From Alphaproteobacteria bacterium (GTDB lineage: Bacteria; Pseudomonadota; Alphaproteobacteria; GCA-016699305): a DNA stretch of 64,000 nt. This document shows positions 26,143-34,160 of the stretch, one piece after another. Under the pieces are notes generated by a model. The model was not told where the DNA came from and ran no database searches. It was given only the letters and a program-made list of their open reading frames with translations. Location: the NCBI GenBank assembly GCA_016699305.1, contig CP064970.1, positions 1,178,001 through 1,242,000 on the forward strand, written 5' to 3'. Position 1 is the first letter of the stretch; each line of letters opens with the position of its first letter. A program made the translations under genes and the position numbers.

Positions 26143-26814
26143 TCAATCCTCTTTGCCGCCATGGGCGCGGGACCAGGTGATGGGGTCGCGCAGAAAGGAC
26201 TCCACGGCGTCCAAGGTGGCAAGGTCAAAGCGTTTGTCCTCACGCGCCACGGCCAGCATGTCCCACCAGGTGGCCAGCGCATGCAAGCGCACGCCCAGTT
26301 CGTCCATGGTCTGCTGGCTTTTGGCAAAAATGCCGTAATGGAAGACCACGAAGATATGTTCGACGATGGCCCCGGCATCCCGTAGAGCCTGGCAAAAACG
26401 CACTTTGCTGCCGCCATCGGTGGCCAGGTCCTCGACCAACAAGACGCGCTGGCCTTCGCGCAATTCGCCCTCGATCTGGGCGTTGCGGCCATGGCCCTTG
26501 GGCTGTTTGCGCACATAGATCATCGGCAGGTCCATCTGTTCGGCCAAAAAGGCGGCATAGGGGATGCCCGCCGTCTCGCCGCCCGCCACAACGTCAAAAG
26601 CCTCGGCCCCGGCCTGGTCCAACAACATCTGCGCGCCCATCTCCATGATGGCGCGGCGCGTCCGCACGAAAGAGGGAATGCGCCGACAATCCACATAGAC
26701 CGGGCTGGCGCGACCCGAGGTGAAGATAAAGGGCTTGTCCGCGTTGAACAAAACGGCGTTGATCTCGAACAACAACCGCGCGGTGCGGCGGGCATGGGGG
26801 GTCAATTCGGTCAT
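26143..26814 (-). CDS. pyrE: Orotate phosphoribosyltransferase
   Basis: PyrE joins orotate to PRPP to form OMP in pyrimidine synthesis. The 223-residue protein has FIFTSGRASPVYVDCRRI (substrate loop, about 29-46), GGETAGIPYA, the flexible loop YVRKQPKGHGRNAQIEG (Lys, about 107-123), and the PRPP motif VLLVEDLATDGGSK (about 133-146). The family normally reads VEDVxTTGGS; here Ala-Thr-Asp replaces part of it, still with the acidic pair. The ATG at 26814 begins the conserved helix. The 17 bases at 26396-26412 recur downstream of its stop. Confidence 0.93.
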   Translation of the reverse strand: MTELTPHARRTARLLFEINAVLFNADKPFIFTSGRASPVYVDCRRIPSFVRTRRAIMEMGAQMLLDQAGAEAFDVVAGGETAGIPYAAFLAEQMDLPMIYVRKQPKGHGRNAQIEGELREGQRVLLVEDLATDGGSKVRFCQALRDAGAIVEHIFVVFHYGIFAKSQQTMDELGVRLHALATWWDMLAVAREDKRFDLATLDAVESFLRDPITWSRAHGGKED

Positions 26815-27193
26815 CGGGGCAGTCCTATCCAAAAGGGCGGATGGCCCCGTATCTAGCACAGCCCGTCGCCTAAGGCTAACGCCCCCATTAGGCACGGTTC
26901 ACAAAGGCCTATGAGGCGGCGTCAACCACTGTGATTGAGATGAAGAATCTGCGATTCAGCACAGGCACGAATGACAGGTGATGAATGCTCGCCTGCGCGA
27001 GCATGACCCGTCGAGAGAATGGGTTTCATATGAATAGGGCATGCCTTGTCGTGAGCCTCCCTCTCCATATGAGTCACTCCCGCGAAGGCGGGAGTCCATC
27101 TCCTAACCTGGCCGATGGTGCTGGATTCCAGAAAGGAGTCTGCGATTCAGCGTCAGCGCGAATGGCGGGTGGTAAGCTAACGCCCCAGAGGGT
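26815..27193. repeat. Intergenic region with REP-like palindromic repeats
   Basis: About 380 bases. ACTCCCGCGAAGGCGGGAGT (27064-27083) is a perfect palindrome of the type found dispersed in many proteobacterial genomes. Two related segments, each with TCTGCGATTCAGC followed by a CGAATG(A/G)C(A/G)GGTG motif, occur near 26946 and 27138. No gene is seen. Confidence 0.75.
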
Positions 27194-27925
27194 CTAGCCT
27201 CTCTTTTTCAGGATTGAGGCAAACCACCGATCGCCGTAAGGATGGGGAAAGATCATCTGCTCGCTGACGACCTTGTCTTTAAGCACCTCGGCCACGGCCA
27301 TGCGTTGGCCTTGAGGCTGCCAGAACTCCAACCGACCTTGGCTGGCATCCATGTTCCACTGATGCAGGCCGTGATATTGGGCATGCTGGCCTTCGTTGAT
27401 GCAACCGATCACCAAAACGTTCTTGCCGGGCTTGACCACGCTCAGCATCGAATCGACATAGGACAACGGATCATAGGAATGGTCGATGGAATTGCTGCTG
27501 GTGACCAGATCAAAGCTGTCGGGGGGAAAGCGGTCTTGAAGTCTTTCGCCCTCTGCAAAGCGGGTGCGGATCGTCGGGATGATTTTGCGTTCGTCGAGCA
27601 ATTCGTTATAGGCATCGGCCAACGGATCAACCGCGACCAGGCGGATGCGCCTGCCATTCAAGGATTTGCCGACCGGGGTCAGCGGTCCGGCGCCGACATC
27701 CAGCACGCTGGGTATCTGGCCGGCATCCACGGGCCCCAGGGCCTGTTGATGCGCGTTATCCAGCTCGGTGGCCGGATCAAGCCGCCAATTGATTTCTCCG
27801 CTCAGCCTTTCCTTGCCGTCTAAAACGTCGCGCCAATACGAGACTTCTTCATCGATATTCTGCATCCAGACCAGCCGATTACGCTGGGCATCCGACTCGG
27901 TGGCGGCGTAGGTCTTGACAGTCAT
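27194..27925 (-). CDS. Class I SAM-dependent methyltransferase
   Basis: A 243-residue Rossmann-fold methyltransferase. Motif I is VLDVGAGPLTPVG (about residues 75-87), the acidic post-I residue is in VAVDPLAD, and DLVTSSNSIDHSYDP lies at motif IV. The substrate is unknown; the HSYDP/LSYVDSMLSVVKPG region is typical of methyltransferase type 11 proteins. The ATG at 27925 has GAGAGGG upstream. The gene stands alone on the minus strand between REP-like repeats and the COQ9 gene. Confidence 0.82.
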   Translation of the reverse strand: MTVKTYAATESDAQRNRLVWMQNIDEEVSYWRDVLDGKERLSGEINWRLDPATELDNAHQQALGPVDAGQIPSVLDVGAGPLTPVGKSLNGRRIRLVAVDPLADAYNELLDERKIIPTIRTRFAEGERLQDRFPPDSFDLVTSSNSIDHSYDPLSYVDSMLSVVKPGKNVLVIGCINEGQHAQYHGLHQWNMDASQGRLEFWQPQGQRMAVAEVLKDKVVSEQMIFPHPYGDRWFASILKKRG

Positions 27926-28065
27926 GGCATGCCCTCTCTTGATTTTCTCGGCCGATGTCGCGACACGCAGGCGCGGACACACGTCCTAAGCAATGGGTTG
28001 GCCAAGTAAAGAAAGGGTTAATGCTGGGGGCATTCGGTCGGTACGAAAGCATGTGAAACGTGTCA

Positions 28066-28818
28066 TTAAACCCCAAAACCCGCCGATCCACGACGCGCGC
28101 GCTGGCGCAGTCTATCAGCCGCGAACATGGCTTTGTCCCGCACCGTCTGGCCGGCCTTGCGCCGAAGGCGCGTGAAGGAGGCCAGGTTTTGCAAACGCTG
28201 ATCCAGGAAGCGCCATGTGGCATCGTGGTCGTCTGATGAATCGCGCAGCCAATACAGATGTGTCGCGGCGTAAATGCCCGCCAGAGATAGGCGTTTGGTG
28301 TAATAGCTGAAATCGACCGACTCGTCCCCTACCGCGCGCCAGATGGCGTTCACGGTGCGGTTGATTAAACGCAGCCCCAAAAAGGGATGAGGCGGCAGAG
28401 CCAGGAAATTCAGGGCCAGACGCTCGGCCTCGCGGTGCGGCGCAAGGGCCTCAAGCCGTAGGCGAACGGCCAGGGCGACACGCTCGCCCAGTTTCAACTT
28501 GGCCAAATTTTTGGTTTTCTCAAAGGCATGGGCCATGGATTCATCAGCCCAAGCGGCATAGGCGTCCAGCAGATCGGGCGCGCCGGCGGGGAAGGCCTCC
28601 ATCGCCTCGGCCAAAGACACGCCGCATTCCGTCGCCGCCGCCATCAACGAGGCATGCGACCATCCTTCGAACGGCACCTGACGAAGCGCCGATTGAAGCA
28701 ATCGGGCACGGATATCTTGCTCGGTCACGGGCGTTGCGGGGCTGGCCGGACGCGCCGCCTTTTTGCGGGGCTTGGCGGCAGCGGCTTTGGCGGCTTTCGG
28801 GCGGGTGGATTTGGCCAT
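28066..28818 (-). CDS. COQ9 family protein (ubiquinone biosynthesis)
   Basis: A 250-residue COQ9-type protein. COQ9 proteins have a TetR-like helical fold, bind lipids and present ubiquinone precursors to COQ7. Features are a Lys/Ala/Pro-rich N-terminal tail, the helix-turn-helix-like PFEGWSHASLMAAATECGVS (about 48-67), and the C-terminal YYTKRLSLAGIYAATHLYWL with DHDATWRFLDQRL. The ATG at 28818 is the only reasonable start. It lies about 90 bases downstream of rho on the same strand. Confidence 0.9.
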   Translation of the reverse strand: MAKSTRPKAAKAAAAKPRKKAARPASPATPVTEQDIRARLLQSALRQVPFEGWSHASLMAAATECGVSLAEAMEAFPAGAPDLLDAYAAWADESMAHAFEKTKNLAKLKLGERVALAVRLRLEALAPHREAERLALNFLALPPHPFLGLRLINRTVNAIWRAVGDESVDFSYYTKRLSLAGIYAATHLYWLRDSSDDHDATWRFLDQRLQNLASFTRLRRKAGQTVRDKAMFAADRLRQRARRGSAGFGV

Positions 28819-28910
28819 CTGTGATCCTCATCAACACGATATGTCCATGCTCGACCGAATCCCGCGACAGGTCAAGACACCGATCAACGCCGCGCCAGGG
28901 CGGTGCCAGG

Positions 28911-30167
28911 CTATTGGTTCATCGAGTCGAAGAAATCGCCGTTGGTCTTGGTGTGCTTCAGCTTGTCCATCAGGAATTCCACGGCGTCCGTGACGCCCAT
29001 GGGCATCAGGATGCGGCGCAGGACCCACATCTTCGACAATGTGCCCTTATCCACCAGCAATTCCTCGCGCCGTGTGCCGGACTTGGTGATGTCGATGGCC
29101 GGGAAGATGCGCTTGTCGGAAATCTTGCGGTCTAGGATGATTTCGGAATTGCCGGTGCCCTTGAACTCTTCGAAGATCACCTCGTCCATGCGGCTGCCGG
29201 TATCGACAAGGGCGGTGGCGATGATGGTCAGACTGCCGCCTTCCTCGATATTACGCGCCGCGCCGAAAAAGCGTTTGGGACGCTGCAAGGCGTTGGCGTC
29301 CACGCCGCCGGTCAGCACCTTGCCCGAGCTGGGCACCACCGTGTTATAGGCGCGCGCCAGCCGCGTGATGCTGTCCAACAAGATCACCACGTCGCGCTTG
29401 TGTTCCACCAGGCGTTTGGCCTTTTCGATCACCATTTCCGCGACTTGGACATGACGCACCGCCGGTTCGTCAAAAGTCGAGCTGATCACCTCGCCCTTGA
29501 CCGAGCGCGACATGTCGGTGACTTCCTCGGGGCGTTCATCGATCAGCAGGACGATCAGATAAATCTCGGGATGGTTCGAGGTGATGGAATGGGCGATGTT
29601 TTGCAGCATCACCGTCTTACCCGTGCGCGGCGGGGCGACGACCAGGCCGCGCTGGCCCTTACCTTGCGGGCAGATCAGATCGACGATCCGGCTGGTGAAG
29701 TTCTTTTTGGTGGGGTCCTCGACCTCAAGCTTGAGCATCTTGTCTGGATGCAGCGGGGTCAGATTGTCGAAATTGATGCGGTGGCGCAGGTTTTCTGGCT
29801 CTTCGAAATTCACGGTGTTGATTTTAAGCAGGCCAAAATAACGCTCGCCCTCCTTGGGAGCGCGAATCTGGCCCTCCACCGTGTCGCCGGTGCGCAACCC
29901 CAAGCGTCGCACTTGAACCGGCGAGACATAGATATCGTCAGGACCCGGCAGATAATTGGCCTCGGGCGAACGCAAAAATCCAAACCCGTCCATCTGGACC
30001 GAAAGCACGCCGCTGCCGGTGATGTCCGAACCGCGTTCGGCCAGGGTCTTTAAAATGCTGAACATCATGTCTTGCCGACGCAGCGCGCTGGCGTTCTCGA
30101 TGCCCAGTTCCTCGGCTTGCGCCAAAAGCGCGGCGGGCGTCTTGGATTTCAGTTCCTGAAGATTCAT
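28911..30167 (-). CDS. rho: Transcription termination factor Rho
   Basis: A 418-residue hexameric RNA helicase that terminates transcription. The N-terminal helix bundle is followed by the RNA-binding cold-shock domain (DGFGFLRSPEANYLPGPDD), the Walker A motif VAPPRTGKT (about 180-188), Walker B VVILLDSITRLARAYN, the Q-loop/R-loop near VDANALQRPKRFFGAARNIE and the C-terminal RRILMPMG. The Walker A has Arg-Thr where E. coli has Lys-Ala, a common variant. The ATG at 30167 gives the standard length. Confidence 0.97.
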   Translation of the reverse strand: MNLQELKSKTPAALLAQAEELGIENASALRRQDMMFSILKTLAERGSDITGSGVLSVQMDGFGFLRSPEANYLPGPDDIYVSPVQVRRLGLRTGDTVEGQIRAPKEGERYFGLLKINTVNFEEPENLRHRINFDNLTPLHPDKMLKLEVEDPTKKNFTSRIVDLICPQGKGQRGLVVAPPRTGKTVMLQNIAHSITSNHPEIYLIVLLIDERPEEVTDMSRSVKGEVISSTFDEPAVRHVQVAEMVIEKAKRLVEHKRDVVILLDSITRLARAYNTVVPSSGKVLTGGVDANALQRPKRFFGAARNIEEGGSLTIIATALVDTGSRMDEVIFEEFKGTGNSEIILDRKISDKRIFPAIDITKSGTRREELLVDKGTLSKMWVLRRILMPMGVTDAVEFLMDKLKHTKTNGDFFDSMNQ

Positions 30168-30611
30168 TGTGTTGTGCGTCCTGAGGTGTTGGTGGGTAGG
30201 TTGCGTCTCGCTCGGGGAAAAACCCCATGCCGTTTTTTTACAAGATGTATCGGCGGGGGGAGCGGGCGTTTGCGCCAGAGAAGTCGGTGCGGAACAAACG
30301 GGCAAGATCAAAGCGACTGCCGCGATTCTATCGAATCCGTCTCGCGTTCGCCAGTCGTTTTTTCATGCCGTCCAATTGACCGCAATTGTTAACGGATTCG
30401 CGGCTTCGCGTCAAGCCATGGGGCCGCCCTGCGGCGGATTCCGCTCAAGAGCCGGAGCCGAGACCTTCGCCGCCCTCCGTTCTATAAAATCTCAACCGCC
30501 AGGAAACACGGCTGGAATAACCTGAGAAGCCTCGCCAAACCCCAAGGAAACCTTACCCAAACCCTATCGGCCTAAAATAACAGCTTGGAAGTTACGATTT
30601 TTTTTGGCTAT
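30168..30611. other. rho upstream region with IS-like end
   Basis: About 440 bases between two minus-strand genes. The left part should carry the rho promoter and leader. Bases 30493-30605 hold a copy of the repeat seen at 17831-17935 (inverted) and in part at 31837-31886. No gene is credible. Confidence 0.6.
30493..30605 (+). repeat. IS-like end, copy 2
   Basis: About 105 bases match, in inverse orientation, 17831-17935. The frame reads LAKPQGNLTQTLSA and a stop, followed by GCTTGGAAGTTAC and a T-run. With the copy at 31837-31886 in the same orientation it flanks the guanidino-group hydrolase gene. I infer the residual right end of an insertion sequence. Confidence 0.75.
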
Positions 30612-31769
30612 TTATAATTCGTTTGTGAGGCACCGAACGCCACCATCGCCTATATTGCGACATTTAAAACCTGGTGTGAGCGGTCCTGTGTACGATGGCG
30701 CATTCACCACAATTCCATCTGCCGACAATCTATCTCTACAGCCTTTATCACAATGTGACATGAAGACAACAGGTCCGATCGATATTAAATTTGTCATGAG
30801 GTGTTCGAATGAATCATGACCACTGACCGTAATGACCCGGTTGCTTTGATCTTTTCTGAATCGAAGATTCAATCTATCGGTGGATCCGATACATCTTTTT
30901 AAGCTTTCGTATCCCTCATATAGTCCACCGCCATCACGTCCTAAAGTACAAGATACAAAAAAATGATTATTTGGTAACATCGGTGACATTCCGATATCCA
31001 AATGGCCGTAACGACGGCCATCCCGTTCTATCGGCACAACCTTATATTCCATTCCGGTGTGTTGATAAATCGCATCCTTCATGTCTTGGCGATCTTCTTC
31101 ACTCGGGTAATAACGATAGCCCCAGAATAAATAATTCTCGACCGGATCAGTGATAATATCTCCCCCCTCAAAATCGATCTCGTTCAAAATGACGGGAGTG
31201 ATTCCAGCAGCAGTTACAACTTTTACAATATCCTGATGGGCTTCTTTTATCTTCTGACGCAACTCATCGTTCATGAAATAATGATCTGCCATGACATCCG
31301 GGTCAGGGAAGAAAGCATGATTGCCAATTTTGAAGTAGAAATCACGCGGCCATACGCCGCGCGATCCGACTGAGCTCGGTAACATATGCGTATGTACTGG
31401 CACACCGCTACGTGTAAAACTTTCCCGCAATGCTGACCATTTCATGTAGTCGCGCAAGGACGATGTGGTGATGGCATATGCATCATTCCCTTCTCCGCGC
31501 CTCCCTGTATTGTAACTCATCAGCAATGGCCGTACATTTTCTCCAGGAACTGACGTGACAATGATAGGCGACGCATCGTACACTTCAACATGTTTGATGG
31601 CGCGGTCAATTGCCCGTTCGAGATCACTGCCTTTTGTAACCTGATTAAGATTAACCAAAGCTTGGTAAGCAATCTTACGATTCAAACGAACAACATCATC
31701 ACCAACGCACAGGAAAGACGGGTCAACGTGAATTTTTAATTTAACTTCTGTTTCAATTTGTTCAGACAT
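30612..31769 (-). CDS. Guanidino-group-modifying hydrolase (amidinohydrolase/deiminase fold)
   Basis: A 385-residue protein of the beta/alpha-propeller superfamily that includes arginine and agmatine deiminases and dimethylarginine hydrolase. Superfamily signatures are GVWPRDFYF (about 140), an acidic FEGGDII (about 200), HLDIGM (catalytic His, about 256) and a C-terminal GGVRCLTN with Cys380 as likely nucleophile. The substrate is unknown, but a guanidino compound is expected. The gene is AT-rich. It is flanked by directly repeated IS-like ends, so horizontal acquisition is likely. Confidence 0.8.
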   Translation of the reverse strand: MSEQIETEVKLKIHVDPSFLCVGDDVVRLNRKIAYQALVNLNQVTKGSDLERAIDRAIKHVEVYDASPIIVTSVPGENVRPLLMSYNTGRRGEGNDAYAITTSSLRDYMKWSALRESFTRSGVPVHTHMLPSSVGSRGVWPRDFYFKIGNHAFFPDPDVMADHYFMNDELRQKIKEAHQDIVKVVTAAGITPVILNEIDFEGGDIITDPVENYLFWGYRYYPSEEDRQDMKDAIYQHTGMEYKVVPIERDGRRYGHLDIGMSPMLPNNHFFVSCTLGRDGGGLYEGYESLKRCIGSTDRLNLRFRKDQSNRVITVSGHDSFEHLMTNLISIGPVVFMSHCDKGCRDRLSADGIVVNAPSYTGPLTPGFKCRNIGDGGVRCLTNEL

Positions 31770-32161
31770 GCGCCACCCAATATTTTTATATGAAAAATAT
31801 AATCAATTTTATCGGGTTATGCAATACAAGAATCCCCCCAAACCCTATCGGCCTAAAATAACGGCTTGGGGATTACGGTTTTTTTATTCGGTGGTGTGGG
31901 TAGGATAAAGAAGCGAACAATCAAATCATTTATAAACAATGGTATAATATGCATATATGGCGGTGGACACGAAACTCGCACGAGAATTGCTATACACCCA
32001 ACAAGCTGATTATGCAGGAAATTTTCCCGTCGCGCGAATTGCTGGTTCGAATCCCATTTTCTCATTCGAATTGGTGGGGTTGAATTACATGGCTTGAGTT
32101 ACGATCTTCTTTGTTAGGGGAAAGCAGAAAAATCCATCTGTCCCAAGGAAGGTCGTCTCAT
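31770..32161. other. Intergenic region with third IS-like end
   Basis: About 390 AT-rich bases. 31837-31886 matches 30556-30605 at about 45 of 50 positions, again ending with GATTAC and a T-run. The rest contains the promoter region of the lipocalin gene; no coding frame is credible. Confidence 0.6.
31837..31886 (+). repeat. IS-like end, copy 3 (short)
   Basis: Contains CCCTATCGGCCTAAAATAAC and the terminal GCTTGGGGATTAC. Same orientation as 30556-30605 at a constant offset of 1281, so the pair forms a direct repeat around the guanidino-group hydrolase gene. Confidence 0.85.
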
Positions 32162-32704
32162 ATGACAAAGGCTGTAAAGCTGCTAAAGCCATTATTCCTT
32201 GCTGCGCTTATGGCTGTCACTGGGTGCGCCCAGGGGCCTGTTGGCAGTCCTGCTGTGCCAGAACCGGCAAAGGCTGTTGATCTACAAAAATATCTTGGAC
32301 GCTGGTATGAGATCGCCCGCTATGAAGCCAGCTTCCAAAAGGGCTGCGAGGCCGTTACGGCTGATTACAGCTTGCGCCCGGACGGCAAAATCAAAGTTCT
32401 CAATTCTTGTCGCAGAGAGCGGCTTGATGCTCCTGTTGAATCGGCAGAAGCCCAAGCCTACGTCGTGGACGGCAGCCAAAACGCAAAGCTGCGCGTGTCG
32501 TTCTTCTGGCCTTTCTATGGGAACTATTGGATTCTTGATCACGGCGAAGCTTACGATTGGTCGATTGTAGGCGAACCGTCCGGGCGTTATCTTTGGCTGC
32601 TCTTCAGGACGCCGCATCCAACCGACGCGATGGAGAAAACGGTCAAAGCCCGTGCGGCGGATATGGGATACGACCTTGGGCTGCTAAGATCGACAAAGCA
32701 GTAA
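32162..32704 (+). CDS. blc: Outer-membrane lipoprotein lipocalin (Blc-like)
   Basis: A 180-residue bacterial lipocalin. A lipoprotein signal peptide ends in LMAVTGC, with the acylated Cys at about residue 21. The lipocalin signature LGRWYEIARYEASFQKGC follows at about 45-62, and RYLWLLFRTP (about 140-149) is the third conserved region. Blc proteins bind lysophospholipids at the outer membrane under stress. The ATG at 32162 with AAGGAAGG upstream fits the signal peptide; earlier starts do not. Confidence 0.93.
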   Translation: MTKAVKLLKPLFLAALMAVTGCAQGPVGSPAVPEPAKAVDLQKYLGRWYEIARYEASFQKGCEAVTADYSLRPDGKIKVLNSCRRERLDAPVESAEAQAYVVDGSQNAKLRVSFFWPFYGNYWILDHGEAYDWSIVGEPSGRYLWLLFRTPHPTDAMEKTVKARAADMGYDLGLLRSTKQ

Positions 32705-32808
32705 GGTCGTCATTTAGGCCTGATCGGGCCTGACCGCTCGTTTTCGGCCACAAAAAGAAGGAAAATGGTTAATCCTTTCTTTCTAGGAATCACAAAGAAA
32801 GGAAGGCC

Positions 32809-33006
32809 ATGTCCGGCAATCAAAGCCGCCTCGGCTCTTATGTACGGTGCAGTGTGGCAGCGGGAGAAAGCTATCAAGCCTTTTTGCCGCCTGCATTGCC
32901 GCCGCAACCGCCGCTGAACCTGTTGACTCAACAGTGCCGTACCGAGTCAACAGCTACCATAACTTTTAGAGAGTTTTGGCCTATCTGGCAATCAGATGGA
33001 GCCTAA
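32809..33006 (+). pseudogene. Fic protein N-terminal fragment
   Basis: The first 39 codons (RLGSYVRCSVAAGESYQAF, then LPPALPPQPPLN) align with the start of the intact Fic protein at 34161 (RLGTYVSRSTAGEAYKSYV, then PAALPPQPAID). After PPLNLL the similarity stops at an inverted repeat and the frame ends soon after. DNA identity is low (about 60%), so this is an old remnant of a different fic gene. It and the intact fic gene bracket the GIY-YIG gene and two excisionase-like genes. Confidence 0.8.
32920..32953. repeat. 10-base inverted repeat
   Basis: CTGTTGACTC (32920-32929) and its exact complement GAGTCAACAG (32944-32953) with a 14-base spacer. It sits exactly where similarity to the intact Fic protein ends, so it may mark a recombination or insertion point. 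Confidence 0.8.
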
Positions 33007-33009
33007 TTC

Positions 33010-33252
33010 TCACCAAAACCGCTTATTGGCAAAAGCCTTGCCGGAACCGGATTTGAGATAGTATTCGAATTCCTGTGCTTTGCGTTTATTGGCAAAGGCG
33101 TGATAGCTGACTAAATGCCAAGGCTTGTATTTTGACGTATGAACGGAGCCGCCGGCGTTGTGCGTTTTCAAGCGTTCTTTTAGATCGGTTGTGTATCCGA
33201 CATAGCGTTGATCGGGAAAAGCATCGCTTTGAATGAGGTAGACGTAGAACAT
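33010..33252 (-). CDS. GIY-YIG nuclease domain protein
   Basis: An 80-residue UPF0213-like GIY-YIG protein. It has YVYLIQSD in the GIY position, RYVGYTTDLKERLKTHN in the YIG position with the conserved Arg (about residue 26), and the family's basic KYKPWHLVSYHAFANKRKAQ segment (about 41-60); the Glu at 61 (EFEYYLKS) fits the metal site. Such single-domain proteins are widespread with no settled role. The start at 33252 fits the fold; longer frames are not supported. The upstream 150 bases contain inverted repeats around AGCCCTTCTTAGGGC. Confidence 0.88.
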   Translation of the reverse strand: MFYVYLIQSDAFPDQRYVGYTTDLKERLKTHNAGGSVHTSKYKPWHLVSYHAFANKRKAQEFEYYLKSGSGKAFANKRFW

Positions 33253-33557
33253 AGGATTGCCTGTCCTAACCAGCCCTCCTACGCCAAGGCTTCGAAGGGC
33301 AGCCTTCCCTTTTTTGTTTTGCTCCGTCTGGCGTAAGCCAGCCGAAGCCCTTCTTAGGGCGAAGGCTGGCGGTGTGCTGGCCATCAACACCTTGAGTCTT
33401 CTCTCGCAGAAGCCTGAAGTAGCCAGAACAAGCCCTGAACTCAGGCATTAATGCTACGGCATCCGCAGACGATCATCCAGACAGTTTTATGCGCCGCTCC
33501 ATTCTGGTGGACTTTCCGCGAACATGAAGCATTCATACCATGAAAAGGAGAATAGTC

Positions 33558-33785
33558 ATGGCAAGTACAATCCTGATGACTCAATCCCAGCTTGGCGAAC
33601 GCTGGCACCTCAGTCCGCGCACCTTGGAGCGTTGGCGGTGGGAAGGCATTGGGCCTGTCCACCTCAAGATCGGCGGGCGGGTTCTTTACAGGCTTGAAGA
33701 CATTGAAGCGTATGAGCGCGGGCAGATGAGAACCGAAACCACCAAGGACGAAGGCACCCTCTTGGGAGAAGAGATGAGGTTATGA
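33558..33785 (+). CDS. Excisionase/AlpA-like helix-turn-helix protein
   Basis: A 75-residue MerR-like winged-helix protein. MTQSQLGERWHLSPRTLERW is the recognition-helix region (residues 7-26) and KIGGRVLYRLEDIEAYE the wing and final helix. Such proteins act as recombination directionality factors or small regulators. An AAGGAG site (33544-33549) separates an upstream ATG from the ATG at 33558, so I take the latter. It overlaps the next gene by four bases (ATGA). Confidence 0.82.
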   Translation: MASTILMTQSQLGERWHLSPRTLERWRWEGIGPVHLKIGGRVLYRLEDIEAYERGQMRTETTKDEGTLLGEEMRL

Positions 33786-33991
33786 CTGAAGATGCCTTTT
33801 TAACCTCAATGCAGCTCAGTCAACGTTGGTGTATAAGCTCAAGCACACTGGAGCGTTGGCGGTGGCTGGGTGTTGGCCTCCCCTATATCAAAGTCGGAGG
33901 ACGAATTCGTTACAGGCTCGCGGACATCAAGGCTTACGAGCAAAAGGAGTTAAGGTTGGCTCCCATCAAAACGGGCGAATTGCGGGGCTGA
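33782..33991 (+). CDS. Second excisionase-like helix-turn-helix protein
   Basis: A 69-residue paralogue of the preceding gene (LSQRWCISSSTLERWRWLGV, then YIKVGGRIRYRLADIKAYE). The pair share about half their residues and overlap ATGA, so they are co-translated. Two tandem copies are unusual for an excisionase; a heterodimeric regulator of the downstream defence operon is possible but not shown. Confidence 0.8.
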   Translation: MTEDAFLTSMQLSQRWCISSSTLERWRWLGVGLPYIKVGGRIRYRLADIKAYEQKELRLAPIKTGELRG

Positions 33992-34160
33992 TTGGCCGGA
34001 AACGGGTGTAAATGGGTGTGTTTTTGGATCTTGTTGAAAAATGCCTCCCCACCTGAATAAGGGCTTTCATATTAAGGCATCTTAGCCTAAACCTAAACAA
34101 CGCTTTCTTGTATTCAGGGTAGGATTTGCCTGAAAGCGGGGCTTTTGGGAGCGGACGAGA

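Noticed and set aside
26089..26412. 17-base identical sequence inside pyrE (26396-26412) and after its stop (26089-26105)
   Set aside because: Unlikely to be chance, but too short to infer a module insertion, and nothing accessory lies between the copies.
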